This document shows positions 41,803 to 49,553 of a stretch of 64,000 bases of DNA, piece by piece (the stretch's first letter is position 1; every line of letters starts with the position of its first letter). The notes below the pieces were generated by a model that was not told the origin of the DNA, ran no database searches, and saw nothing but the letters and a program-made list of their open reading frames with translations. The stretch is from Streptacidiphilus jiangxiensis. GTDB lineage: Bacteria > Actinomycetota > Actinomycetes > Streptomycetales > Streptomycetaceae. Location of the stretch: positions 1-64,000 of the forward strand of contig NZ_FOAZ01000022.1 of assembly GCF_900109465.1 (NCBI RefSeq), in the 5' to 3' direction. The position numbers and the translations under genes were made by a program.

Positions 41803-43683
41803 CTACGCCACGTGCTGCAGCTCGCGCTCCTGCTCCGGCCGGTGCGCGGCGCTGCGGCGCTTGCCGCGCGGGAGGGCAGGGAGGCGGGGCTGGGCGATGA
41901 AGCCCTCGACGCAGGCGTTGGCCAGGGCGATGCGAGGCAGGTCGCGGCTGCGTTCGAACAGGACGTAGCGGGGCTCCCACTGCGGGCGGTACTTGGCGTT
42001 CGCACGGTAGAGGGACTCGATCTGCCACCAGCGGGAGAAGAAGACCAGCACCGAGCGCCAGGCACGCAGGAACGGGCCCGCGCCGAGCTTGCCGCCGCGC
42101 TCGAAGACCGCGCGGAAGACCGCGAAGTTCAGCGAGACGCGCTCCACGCCGATCGAGCGGGCCTGCTGCAGCAGCTCGATGACCATGAACTCCATCAGGC
42201 CGTTGTCGCTGTCGCGGTCGCGGCGCATCAGGTCCAGGGAGAGGCCGTGCTCGCCCCACGGGACGAAGCTCAGCAGGGCCTTCAGCTCGCCGTCGGCGTC
42301 CTTGCACTCGAGCATCACGCACTGGCCGTCGTCCGGGTCGCCCAGGCGCCCGAGCGCCATGGACCAGCCGCGCTCGGTGCCGCCGTCGCGCCAGCGGTCG
42401 GCGTGGACGATCATCGCGTCCATCTCGGCCTCGCCGATGTCCGCGTGGCGGCGGACGGCGACCGTGTACCCGGCGCGGCGGACGCGGTTGTGGGCCTGGC
42501 GGACGCCGCGCATGGAGCGACCCTCCAGGGAGAAGTCGGCGACCTCGACGATCGCCTCGTCGCCCAGCTCCAGCGCGTCCAGGCCGTGGCGGGCGTAGAC
42601 GACGCCGGCCTCCTCGCTGGCGCCGGTGACCGCCGGGGTCCAGGCGTGCTCGCGGGCCTGCTCCAACCACTTCTCGATCGCCCCGGGCCACGCCTCGACG
42701 TCGCCGATCGGGTCGCCGGAGGCCAGCGAGACGCCGCCGACCACGCGGTAGGTGACGGCCGCCTTGCCGCTGGGCGAGAAGACCACGGACTTGTCGCGCC
42801 TCAGCGCGAAGTAGCCGAGCGAGTCCCGGGCGCCGTGGCGGTCCAGCAGGCCGCGCAGCCGCGCCTCGTCCTCGGGGCCGAGGTACTCCTTGCCCTTGGG
42901 GGCCCGGAAGAGCGCGTAGGTGACCAGCACCAGCACGGCGACGCTGAGCCCGTTGACGGTGACGTCGATCCAGCGCGGGACGGCGACCTCGAAGAACTGC
43001 GAGCCGGCCGAGTTCAGCGTGATCGCGCGGTAGATCACGTACTCGACGCGGTCACCCAGCGTCGCACCGCGGCCCGCCTCGGTGAGGCTGAGCAGGCCCG
43101 TGCCCACCAGCAGCGTCACCAGGCCGCCGCCGACCAGCACGCCGGCGGCCAGCCGCGGGTTGGTCGGGTCCCCCTTGGCGCGGAACTCGGCGCGCCCGAG
43201 CAGCAGGGCCGCCCCGAACAGGACCAGGACGCCGAGCGTCGCCCAGTTGAACCAGTGCGCCCGCACGCCCGGCTGCTCGATGAGGGAGAGCACCAGCGCG
43301 ATGGTCAGCAGCCCCGACAGCACTGCGTTGGCGATCCAGGCGGCCCGCTTGTGACGGTTCATCATGACGGCCATGAAGACCGCGAACGCGGCCGAGCTGA
43401 AGCCGGCGGTCAGCAGGTAGGGGGTGTAGAAGTCGCCGGCGTTGTGGTGCCGCACCTGCTCGCGGAAGCTCAGCGAGACCGCGGCGAAGAGGTTGAGGCA
43501 GGCCACGATCCGCAGATACCAGACGGCGGTGCGCGCGCTGACGTGCGTCACCTTGTCGAATGTGGTGGCGGTCGAGGACAAGAACGGCTCCGGGTGGGAC
43601 GCGGGACGGGACGCTGACTGGGCCGGCTGAAGAGGTATCAGCCCAGTTATCAGCTTGGCGCGGCCCGGTGCGGGTTTCGTCAC
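41803..43683 (-). CDS. MprF/LysX-like protein: membrane helices plus DUF2156 aminoacyl-transferase domain
   Basis: Membrane protein of 626 residues. About seven helices in residues 45-265 lead to a DUF2156 (tandem GNAT-like) domain at about 285-590: SGKAAVTYRVVGGVSLASGDPIGD, RQAHNRVRRAGYTV, LGRLGDPDDGQCVMLECKDADG and GLMEFMVIELLQQARSIGVERVSLNFAVFR. This is the catalytic domain of phosphatidylglycerol lysyltransferases (MprF). No lysyl-tRNA synthetase domain is fused, unlike mycobacterial LysX. It may add an amino acid to lipids or another envelope acceptor. GTG at 43683 with AGGGA about 7 nt upstream. It follows the deacetylase lipoprotein gene by 66 bp, a likely operon. Confidence 0.88.
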   Translation of the reverse strand: MTKPAPGRAKLITGLIPLQPAQSASRPASHPEPFLSSTATTFDKVTHVSARTAVWYLRIVACLNLFAAVSLSFREQVRHHNAGDFYTPYLLTAGFSSAAFAVFMAVMMNRHKRAAWIANAVLSGLLTIALVLSLIEQPGVRAHWFNWATLGVLVLFGAALLLGRAEFRAKGDPTNPRLAAGVLVGGGLVTLLVGTGLLSLTEAGRGATLGDRVEYVIYRAITLNSAGSQFFEVAVPRWIDVTVNGLSVAVLVLVTYALFRAPKGKEYLGPEDEARLRGLLDRHGARDSLGYFALRRDKSVVFSPSGKAAVTYRVVGGVSLASGDPIGDVEAWPGAIEKWLEQAREHAWTPAVTGASEEAGVVYARHGLDALELGDEAIVEVADFSLEGRSMRGVRQAHNRVRRAGYTVAVRRHADIGEAEMDAMIVHADRWRDGGTERGWSMALGRLGDPDDGQCVMLECKDADGELKALLSFVPWGEHGLSLDLMRRDRDSDNGLMEFMVIELLQQARSIGVERVSLNFAVFRAVFERGGKLGAGPFLRAWRSVLVFFSRWWQIESLYRANAKYRPQWEPRYVLFERSRDLPRIALANACVEGFIAQPRLPALPRGKRRSAAHRPEQERELQHVA

Positions 43684-43749
43684 TCCGAGGTCCCTGTTGC
43701 GACCCCGCCGATCGGCGGGGTCGCGGGCGTCGAACGGCAGGTCCGCAGG

Positions 43750-44997
43750 TCAGACAGGGGTCACCGAGGTGTACTGCTTCCAGTCGGTCGGCTTCTGCCC
43801 CACGTTCAGGGTGCGCAGCTTCGCCAGTACCGCCGGGTCCTGGGCCTCCAGCCACTGGACCATCTGCCGGAACGAGACCAGCCGCACGTCGGGCTTGGCC
43901 GCGATCTCGCGCAGCGCCTGCTCGACGGACTTCATGTAGATGCCGCCGTTCCAGCTCTCGAAGTGGTTGCCGATGAAGAACGGCGCCCGGTTGGTGGTGT
44001 AGGCGCGGTTGAAGCCCGCCATGTACGACGCGTACGACTGCTGCTGCCAGTAGGCGCGCTTGGACGGGTCGCCCTTCGGGTTGCCGCCGCTCTGGTTGGC
44101 CATCATGTTGTAGTCCATCGACAGCACCTGGAAGCTGTGCCCGGGGAACGGGATGGACTGCAGCGGGAAGTCCCACAGGCCGTGCTTCTTCTCCGGCCAC
44201 ATCTGGTTGCCGCCGGGCGAACTGGCGTCGTACTTGAAGCCCATCGCGGCGGCCGTCGGCAGGAACTGGTTCTGCCCGAGCAGGCACGGGGTGCGGCCGC
44301 CGATCAGCTCCTTGCGGTAGTCGAACGGCAGCGGATCGAGGTCGTGGAAGCCGGTGTTGGTCTTCCAGTTCGCCACGAAGTCCATGGCCTGCTCGGTCTC
44401 GCTGCGCCACTCCTCCGCGCTCCAGGTGCCCACACCGGAGCTCGCACTGCAGAAGTGACCGTTGAAGTGCGTGCCGATCTCGTGGCCCTCCAGCCACGCC
44501 CCCCGCGTCTGCTCCAGCGTCGCGCGGACGTGGTCGTCGGCGAGATAGCCGATGTCGGAGGCACCACGCCGGTGCCCCGGCGGGTTGTAGAGGTCCTTCT
44601 TGCCCTCGGGCAGCACGTAGATGCCGGAGAGGAAGAAGGTCATCGTCGCCTTGACCTCCTGGGCGACGGCGCGGAAGTGCGAGAACAGCTGCTTGCTGTC
44701 CTCGCCGGCACCGTCCCAGGAGAAGACGACGAACTGCGGCGGGCGCTGGCCCGGCTGCAGCCTCGTCGCCTCCGGCTGGTTCGGCTGCGGGCCGGTGTCG
44801 GCCATCGACCCGTCACCGATCAGGTTGACCGGACGGGCGTTGACGCTCGGGCTGCCGGACGCCCCGCCGACCGGCTTGCCGTCCCCGCCGCCCGCCCTGG
44901 TCCCGCCACCGGAGCGACCACAGGCGGACAAGCCCAACGCCGCCGCCGTGGCGACCGCTCCCCCGGCGAGCATGTTCCTGCGAGAGATCGCTCCCAT
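43750..44997 (-). CDS. Tat lipoprotein with polysaccharide-deacetylase (NodB-like) fold
   Basis: Exported protein of 415 residues. The signal has a Tat motif SRRNML and a lipobox LSAC, followed by a Gly-rich linker, so it is a Tat-secreted lipoprotein. The catalytic region resembles the NodB homology domain: VVFSWDGAGED (motif 1 aspartate), GHEIGTHFNGHFC (metal-binding histidines, motif 2) and IGNHFESWNGGIYM near the end. Long insertions relative to ordinary chitin or peptidoglycan deacetylases suggest a particular subfamily. ATG with AGGAACCGT upstream. It probably acts with the MprF-like protein on the cell surface. Confidence 0.85.
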   Translation of the reverse strand: MGAISRRNMLAGGAVATAAALGLSACGRSGGGTRAGGGDGKPVGGASGSPSVNARPVNLIGDGSMADTGPQPNQPEATRLQPGQRPPQFVVFSWDGAGEDSKQLFSHFRAVAQEVKATMTFFLSGIYVLPEGKKDLYNPPGHRRGASDIGYLADDHVRATLEQTRGAWLEGHEIGTHFNGHFCSASSGVGTWSAEEWRSETEQAMDFVANWKTNTGFHDLDPLPFDYRKELIGGRTPCLLGQNQFLPTAAAMGFKYDASSPGGNQMWPEKKHGLWDFPLQSIPFPGHSFQVLSMDYNMMANQSGGNPKGDPSKRAYWQQQSYASYMAGFNRAYTTNRAPFFIGNHFESWNGGIYMKSVEQALREIAAKPDVRLVSFRQMVQWLEAQDPAVLAKLRTLNVGQKPTDWKQYTSVTPV

Positions 44998-45364
44998 ACG
45001 GTTCCTGCCTTCCGCGCGTGCTTCCGCTCGCTCATCGTTCAGCTGTGCGCCTATTGGGACGCTTGCCCGGGCTGTCGCGGTTCGCTGCGATCCATCCCGA
45101 TGTAAGCAACCCTCACAGCATCCCTCATCCGGAGACAGCCGTGTTCCAAGGACCCACCGGAGATTCAGTCGTCAGTACGTGTCCTGGGGAGGTGTCCCAC
45201 AGGAACTCCAGAGGAAACTCACTCGAACGTGTGCGTTTCGCGCCAGGCGACTACGCTGCGCCTGGTCTGACAAGATCCCCGCGGGTCCGATGAGATCACC
45301 ACCGTCCGGCGGTCATCCATCCGTCGGACGGCTGGAATCCGTGACGGACCGGGGGGATGGACGC
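44998..45364. other. Intergenic region, divergent promoters likely
   Basis: This gap separates the leftward deacetylase gene from the rightward gene at 45365 and must hold both promoters. I see one hairpin: CCGTCCG at 45302-45308 and CGGACGG at 45325-45331, a 7-bp stem 33 nt before the start codon. I found no convincing small gene, tRNA or riboswitch. Confidence 0.5.
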
Positions 45365-46000
45365 GTGGCGATCGACTGGGGCACCGTCTCGGCCGTGCTG
45401 ACGGCCGGTGGGACGCTGGTGCTGGCGGTGGCGAGTTTCGCCTCCATCCGTTCGGCCGACCGCGCGGCGCGCTCGGCCGAACGCGCGATCCAGGTCTCGC
45501 TGCGCCCCGTCCTGGTCGGCGCCCGACCCACCGATCCGGAGCAGAAGCTCATCTGGAGCGACGGCCACCGCGCGCACCTCGCCGGGTCCGCCGGCTACGC
45601 CGCGCTCGGCGACGACGCGATCTACCTCGGCGCAGCGCTGCGGAACCTCGGTCCCGGCCTCGGCGTCGTCCACGGCTGGTCGCTCCCCCGGGGCGACACG
45701 CCCGTGGCCGCGGCGGAGTTCCGCCCGCAGGGCCTGGACATGTACCTCGCCCCCGCCGACCACGGCACCTGGCACGCGGCACTGCGCGACCCCGCCGATC
45801 CGGCCTTCGCCGTCCTGGCCCAGCAGGTGAAGAACCGTGAGCGGATCAACGTCGACCTGCTCTACGGCGACCACGAGGGCGGCCAGCGCACGGTCACCCG
45901 GATCTCGCTGCTCCCCCGCGGCGAGGAGGGCTGGCTCTGCCAGACCGTCCGACACTGGAACCTCGACCGCCCCGACCCCCGCCGCAGCGAGAGGCCCTGA
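45365..46000 (+). CDS. Hypothetical membrane-anchored protein
   Basis: Protein of 211 residues. A single hydrophobic segment (TVSAVLTAGGTLVLAVASFASI, residues 6-27) is followed by a short heptad-like RSADRAARSAERAIQ and then a soluble domain of about 165 residues. No family recognised; the arrangement resembles streptomycete proteins that carry one N-terminal anchor. The GTG at 45365 has GGGGGGA about 8 nt upstream; GTG 45341 is an alternative. It lies 6 bp upstream of the Smr-like gene, so they probably form an operon. Confidence 0.72.
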   Translation: MAIDWGTVSAVLTAGGTLVLAVASFASIRSADRAARSAERAIQVSLRPVLVGARPTDPEQKLIWSDGHRAHLAGSAGYAALGDDAIYLGAALRNLGPGLGVVHGWSLPRGDTPVAAAEFRPQGLDMYLAPADHGTWHAALRDPADPAFAVLAQQVKNRERINVDLLYGDHEGGQRTVTRISLLPRGEEGWLCQTVRHWNLDRPDPRRSERP

Positions 46001-46006
46001 ACGACG

Positions 46007-46279
46007 ATGCGCAGCCTCGACCTCCACCCGATCTTCCGCAACAACCGCGACATCGAACTGGCCATGCGCCAGTTCCTCTTCGCCTGCGCCCAGTCGGGCG
46101 ACCCCGTCGCCGAGATCATCCCGGGCAAGGGCTCGGGGCAGCTGAAGCGGCGGGTGCTGGCGTTCCTGGACCAGAAGCACATCCGGCGGCTGTACGCCCG
46201 CCGCGAGGAGGACCCGAAGAACCCGGGGCGGATCGTGATCCACTTCGCCCCTCAGGTGCGCGAGGAACTGCGCGAGTAA
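46007..46279 (+). CDS. Small Smr-domain protein
   Basis: Protein of 90 residues consisting of a single Smr (MutS2 C-terminal-like) domain. LDLHPIFRNNRDIELAMRQFLFACAQSG is the LDLH box and first helix, and EIIPGKGSGQLKRRVLAFL is the Smr glycine-rich motif (IIPGKGSG for the usual IHGKGSG). Smr domains bind or nick nucleic acid. The usual histidine before GKG is proline here. The C-terminal VREELRE is encoded within the left arm of a repeat element (46253-46347). Confidence 0.8.
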   Translation: MRSLDLHPIFRNNRDIELAMRQFLFACAQSGDPVAEIIPGKGSGQLKRRVLAFLDQKHIRRLYARREEDPKNPGRIVIHFAPQVREELRE

Positions 46280-46347
46280 CCCCCTTGTGCGGATGGCCCT
46301 GCGCGTTGAGGACCAGCTACTCGTCGCCGGCTTGTCGCGCCCCTGAG
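46253..46347. repeat. Long inverted repeat family, copy 3, overlapping two gene ends
   Basis: CAGGTGCGCGAGGAACTGCG and, about 70 bp on, TTGTCGCGCCCCTG match the arms of the repeats at 49430 and 23467. The middle has GTGCGGATGGCCCTGCGCG as in the other copies. The right arm has lost the GGGGAACTGC segment. It contains the last codons and stop of both convergent genes (Smr protein and membrane protein). Confidence 0.7.
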
Positions 46348-46844
46348 GTGCCGGCAACTGCCCCGAGCGCTGTCAGCCACAGGATCAGCGCGCAGCCGAC
46401 GCCGACGATCGTGAACACCGTGCCCGGGGAGGCGCCCGCCGCGCGGGCGGCGAGGCCGGAGAGGCCCACCGCGGTGAGGAGCGCGCCCGTGGCGACCATC
46501 CGCGGTTCGGCGAAGACCCGCGCCAGCAGGAAGAAGTGGAGACCGACGACCACCGCGACCAGCGGCATGATCAGGACCGGGACGCCGCCCAGCCCACAGC
46601 CCACCGCGATGGCTGCGATCAGCAGCCACTGCACGGCGTTGACCTGCCCGAACCGTCGCGCCTGCGCGGGGGGCAGGCGTTCGCCGCGCCCGGGATCGCG
46701 CCGCCGCGCCGCGCGGACGAGCAGGAGAGCGACGACCAGGCCCACCGTGCCGGCCACCCCGGTCACCGTGCCGCCGAAGTGCCCCAGCCCGGCCAGCAGC
46801 CAGCCCAGCCCGAAGAACGCGTAGAACAGCACCCCCACCGCCAT
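46317..46844 (-). CDS. Hypothetical membrane protein
   Basis: Protein of 175 residues with five or six hydrophobic helices (VGVLFYAFFGLGWLLAGLGHF at the start, then VAGTVGLVVALLLV, WLLIAAIAVGCGLGG, LIMPLVAVVVGLHFFLLARV, and two more). No family recognised with certainty. The C-terminal TSGARQAGDE and stop lie within a repeat element, suggesting the end was replaced when the repeat arrived. The start at 46844 lies 32 bp downstream of the Doc-like gene's stop and has no strong ribosome site. Confidence 0.72.
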   Translation of the reverse strand: MAVGVLFYAFFGLGWLLAGLGHFGGTVTGVAGTVGLVVALLLVRAARRRDPGRGERLPPAQARRFGQVNAVQWLLIAAIAVGCGLGGVPVLIMPLVAVVVGLHFFLLARVFAEPRMVATGALLTAVGLSGLAARAAGASPGTVFTIVGVGCALILWLTALGAVAGTSGARQAGDE

Positions 46845-46876
46845 ACCGGGAGCGTAACCCCGACCGAAGGGATCTG

Positions 46877-47272
46877 TCAGTCCGTCAGCTTCCTCAGGGC
46901 CTCCGCCGTCGCGAAGACGTCGTTGCGGCCCTCCTTGGCGTGCTCGACGAGGTCCGCGAGGGCGAAGCTGTTCGGGAGCGGCTTGACGTCCGCCATCGCC
47001 AGGTACGCACGGGTGAGGGTCGCCGCGTAGAACTCGTTCATCGGGGAGTCGAGCGGCGGGCAGACGGAGAGGGTGTGCAGCAGGGCGGCCGCGCGCCAGT
47101 GGACGTCGCGCGGGGGCTCGTCGGCGACGAGGACGACGTCGCTCGCGTGGCGGGCGATCGCCGCGCTGATCGCGGACGGGTCCCAGACCGTCGGATCGGA
47201 CGGCAGATGGTGGGCGAGCACGTTCCAGGCCCAGGCCTCGTCGGCCTTCACCACTTCCTCTGCTGCCTTCAC
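46877..47272 (-). CDS. Probable toxin component, Doc/Fic-like family (degenerate motif)
   Basis: Protein of 131 residues directly behind an antitoxin-like gene. The segment VHWRAAALLHTLSVCPPLDSPMNEFYAATLTRAYLAMADVKP (in outline: WRAAALLHTL, NEFYAATLTRAYL) resembles streptomycete proteins annotated as Fic-family toxin components. The canonical Fic motif HPFxxGNGR is absent, so AMPylation or kinase activity cannot be assumed. The GTG start overlaps the antitoxin stop as GTGA, the usual toxin-antitoxin arrangement. Confident as a conserved two-gene unit, only moderately as a toxin. Confidence 0.6.
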   Translation of the reverse strand: MKAAEEVVKADEAWAWNVLAHHLPSDPTVWDPSAISAAIARHASDVVLVADEPPRDVHWRAAALLHTLSVCPPLDSPMNEFYAATLTRAYLAMADVKPLPNSFALADLVEHAKEGRNDVFATAEALRKLTD

Positions 47273-47490
47273 GCGGACTTCTTCCCGCCGAACCGCTCCT
47301 GGAAGTACTCCCAGTTCTCGGACGTGTTGAACTCGGCCGCCGCCTCCAGGAAGCGCTGCCGGTCCGGGTCGAGCTCGCGCCGCGCGGCCTCGGTGACCAG
47401 GGCGGTGATCGTGGTCCCCTCGGCCGCCGCCCGCGCCGCCAGCCGGGCATGGAACTCCTCGTCCACCCGGATGGTGATGTGCTTCGACAT
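47269..47490 (-). CDS. Ribbon-helix-helix antitoxin-like protein
   Basis: Protein of 73 residues. SKHITIRVDEEFHARLAARAAAEGTTITALVTEAARREL is a ribbon-helix-helix DNA-binding domain (beta strand ITIRV, two helices). It is followed by a charged C-terminal part (AAAEFNTSENWEYFQERFGGKK) that would wrap the toxin. It precedes and overlaps the Doc-like gene. A perfect palindrome lies 10 bp upstream of its ATG, as expected for autoregulation. The ATG at 47490 starts precisely at the domain; the longer upstream frame crosses the palindrome and is rejected. Confidence 0.85.
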   Translation of the reverse strand: MSKHITIRVDEEFHARLAARAAAEGTTITALVTEAARRELDPDRQRFLEAAAEFNTSENWEYFQERFGGKKSA

Positions 47491-47499
47491 GACGGTTAC

Positions 47500-47521
47500 C
47501 GTACAGCAGGCGTGCTGTACG
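47500..47521. promoter_or_regulatory. Perfect palindrome upstream of the toxin-antitoxin pair
   Basis: CGTACAGCA, four bases GGCG, TGCTGTACG: two perfect 9-bp arms. It lies between the antitoxin start (47490) and the divergent SDR start (47555). A ribbon-helix-helix antitoxin dimer pair would be expected to bind such a site, repressing its own operon and possibly affecting the SDR gene. Confidence 0.8.
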
Positions 47522-47554
47522 CCATCTGGCGCATGGAAAGTTCTGGGGGAAGTC

Positions 47555-48295
47555 TTGACTGACCAGCGGGTAACCGTTGTCACCGGCGCGAGCCGGGGCA
47601 TCGGCGCGGCCGTCGCGCTGCGCCTGGCCCGCGAGGGCCATGACCTGGTGCTCGGCTACCGGTCCGACGAGGAGGCCGCCCGGCAGGTCGCGGAACAGGT
47701 CCGCGCGCAGGGCCGCCGGTGCGTGACCGTGCAGGCGGACACCACCGACCAGAGCGACGTGGAGCGCCTCTTCGGCGCGGCCGCCGAGGCCGGGCTCGGG
47801 CCGGTGACGGGGCTGGTCAACAACGCCGGCGTGCCGGGCCCGTACGGGCCCCTCGCCGAGGCGGACCCGGAGGGCATCCGCCGCTCCGTCGACGTGAACG
47901 TCACGGGCTACCTGCTCTGCGCGCGCGCCGCGGTGCGCGCGATGACGGAGACGGGCGTGGCCGGTTCGATCGTCAACATCTCCTCCGGCGCGGCCACCCT
48001 CGGCAGCCCCGGTGAGTACGTGCACTACGCCGCCGCGAAGGCGGCGGTCGACGCGATGACGGTCGGCCTGGCCAAGGAGCTCGGCCCGCGCGGCATCCGC
48101 GTCAACTGCGTGGCGCCCGGGACGGTGTGGACGGACTTCCACCCCGACCCGGAGCGTCCGGCCAAGCGGGCACCGAACATCCCGCTGGGCCGCTGCGCCC
48201 AGCCGGAGGAGATCGCCGGCGCCGTGGCCTGGTTCTTCTCCCCCGACGCGAGCTACGCCACCGGTGCGGTGCTGCGCGTGGCCGGCGGGATGTAG
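47555..48295 (+). CDS. SDR family oxidoreductase (FabG-like)
   Basis: Short-chain dehydrogenase/reductase of 246 residues, classical type. TGASRGIGAAVALRL is the cofactor site, LVNNAGVPG the NNAG motif, VNISSGAATLGSPGEYVHYAAAK has the catalytic Ser, Tyr and Lys, and PEEIAGAVAWFFSPDASYATGAVLRVAGG is the family C-terminus. The start is the unusual codon TTG at 47555, chosen because GGGGGAAG lies just upstream and the conserved strand RVTVVTGAS follows; no ATG or GTG is available in frame. Its 3' end overlaps the convergent aminotransferase gene by 43 bp. Confidence 0.9.
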   Translation: MTDQRVTVVTGASRGIGAAVALRLAREGHDLVLGYRSDEEAARQVAEQVRAQGRRCVTVQADTTDQSDVERLFGAAAEAGLGPVTGLVNNAGVPGPYGPLAEADPEGIRRSVDVNVTGYLLCARAAVRAMTETGVAGSIVNISSGAATLGSPGEYVHYAAAKAAVDAMTVGLAKELGPRGIRVNCVAPGTVWTDFHPDPERPAKRAPNIPLGRCAQPEEIAGAVAWFFSPDASYATGAVLRVAGGM

Positions 48296-49332
48296 TCGAG
48301 CAGCCGGTCCACGTCCGCCTCACTGTTGTAGAGGTGGAAGGAGAGCCGCAGCCCGCCGGCCCGGGCGCTGACCCGGACACCGTCCCCGGCGAGCTGATTG
48401 GCCAGGTCGCCGAGCCCCGCGACGGAGACGATCGCCGAGTCCGCGCCGACCGGCCGGTACCCGAGCGCGTGCAGCCCCTCGCGGCAGCGCGCCGCGAGGG
48501 CGCGGTCGTGCGCGCCGATCCGTTCGGGGCCGAGCTCCTCGATCACCGCGAGGGAGCTCGCCGCGCCGACGAACGGCAACCAGGCGGGGCTGTGGTCGAA
48601 CCGCCGTGCAGACTGCGCGGGCCGGACGGCGTCGTAACAGCTGGCCCACGGGTCCTCGCCGGAGTACCAGCCGGGCGCGAGCGGGCGCAGACCAGCCATG
48701 GCGTCGGGGGCGACGGCCAGGAAGGAGACCCCGCGCGGCGTGAGCAGCCACTTGTACCCGGCACAGACGAGGTAGTCCGCGGCGGCGGCGTGCGGCGCGA
48801 GCGGGAGCCAGCCGGCGGCCTGTGTGGCGTCGAGCAGCAGCCGCGCGCCGACGCGACGGGTCGCCTCCCGGACGGCCGCCAGGTCGACGACGCGCCCGTC
48901 CGCCGACTGCACGACGCTCACCGCGACCAGTGCGGTCCCGTCCGTGACCGCCTCGGCCAGCCGCTCCAGCGGGGCGACCCGCACCCGCAGACCGGGCCGG
49001 TGCTGGAACGGAGCGGTCACGGAGGTGAACTCACCCGCCGCGAGCAGCACCTCGGCCCCGTCGGGCAGCGCCTCCGCGACGACCCCCACGTGCTCGGCCG
49101 CGGTGGCGCCGACCGCGACCTGCCGCTCCGCGACCCCGGCGATCCGCGCGAACGCCCCGCGCGCCGCTCGCACCTGATCGTCGTACGCGACGGCATCCGT
49201 TCTCCCGCCCGCCTGCGCGGCGATCGCCGCGTGCAACGCGGCCACGGTCCGCGCGGGCGGCAGGCCCATGGTGGCGGTGTTGAGGTAGACGGTCTCGGGC
49301 GCGAACTCCCGGGCGACGAGGTCAAGATCCAT
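48253..49332 (-). CDS. Class V aminotransferase family PLP enzyme
   Basis: PLP-dependent enzyme of 359 residues. YLNTATMGLPPARTVAAL at the N-terminus, LLLDATQAAGWLPL (PLP-ring aspartate) and the Schiff-base lysine K194 in CAGYKWLLTPRG place it in the class V aminotransferase / cysteine-desulfurase-like superfamily. Relatives include isopenicillin-N epimerase-like and kynureninase-like proteins. The reaction is unknown. The ATG at 49332 fits the domain start; the longer frame to 49401 adds no homology. 3' end overlaps the SDR gene. Confidence 0.86.
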   Translation of the reverse strand: MDLDLVAREFAPETVYLNTATMGLPPARTVAALHAAIAAQAGGRTDAVAYDDQVRAARGAFARIAGVAERQVAVGATAAEHVGVVAEALPDGAEVLLAAGEFTSVTAPFQHRPGLRVRVAPLERLAEAVTDGTALVAVSVVQSADGRVVDLAAVREATRRVGARLLLDATQAAGWLPLAPHAAAADYLVCAGYKWLLTPRGVSFLAVAPDAMAGLRPLAPGWYSGEDPWASCYDAVRPAQSARRFDHSPAWLPFVGAASSLAVIEELGPERIGAHDRALAARCREGLHALGYRPVGADSAIVSVAGLGDLANQLAGDGVRVSARAGGLRLSFHLYNSEADVDRLLDYIPPATRSTAPVA

Positions 49333-49429
49333 GCCGCCATCGTCCCCGCTGCGGCCCGTCGGCACCACGGCCAATTCCCTTGCCGTGGCCCCAAGGGACA
49401 CTTATGCACACGCCCGGGTGGCACACGCC

Positions 49430-49534
49430 CAGGGGCGCGAGGAACTGCGCGACAAGCCACCCACTCAGGTGGTTCGCCGAACGAGCAGGGCCATCCGCAC
49501 CGGGTGGTTGCTCGCGCAGTTCCTCGCGCCCCTG
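49430..49534. repeat. Long intergenic inverted repeat, copy 2
   Basis: The left arm begins CAGGGGCGCGAGGAACTGCG and the right arm ends CGCGCAGTTCCTCGCGCCCCT. The middle contains GGTGGTTCGCC and GGGCCATCCGCACC. It lies between the aminotransferase start and the end of the threonine-aldolase-like gene, so it can act as a terminator for the DUF6421 operon. Confidence 0.85.
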
Positions 49535-49553
49535 GCAAAGTGCAACGAGCCCT

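Noticed and set aside
44998..45364. Possible riboswitch or small RNA in the 367-bp gap
   Set aside because: Only one 7-bp hairpin is visible and nothing matches a riboswitch core I know.
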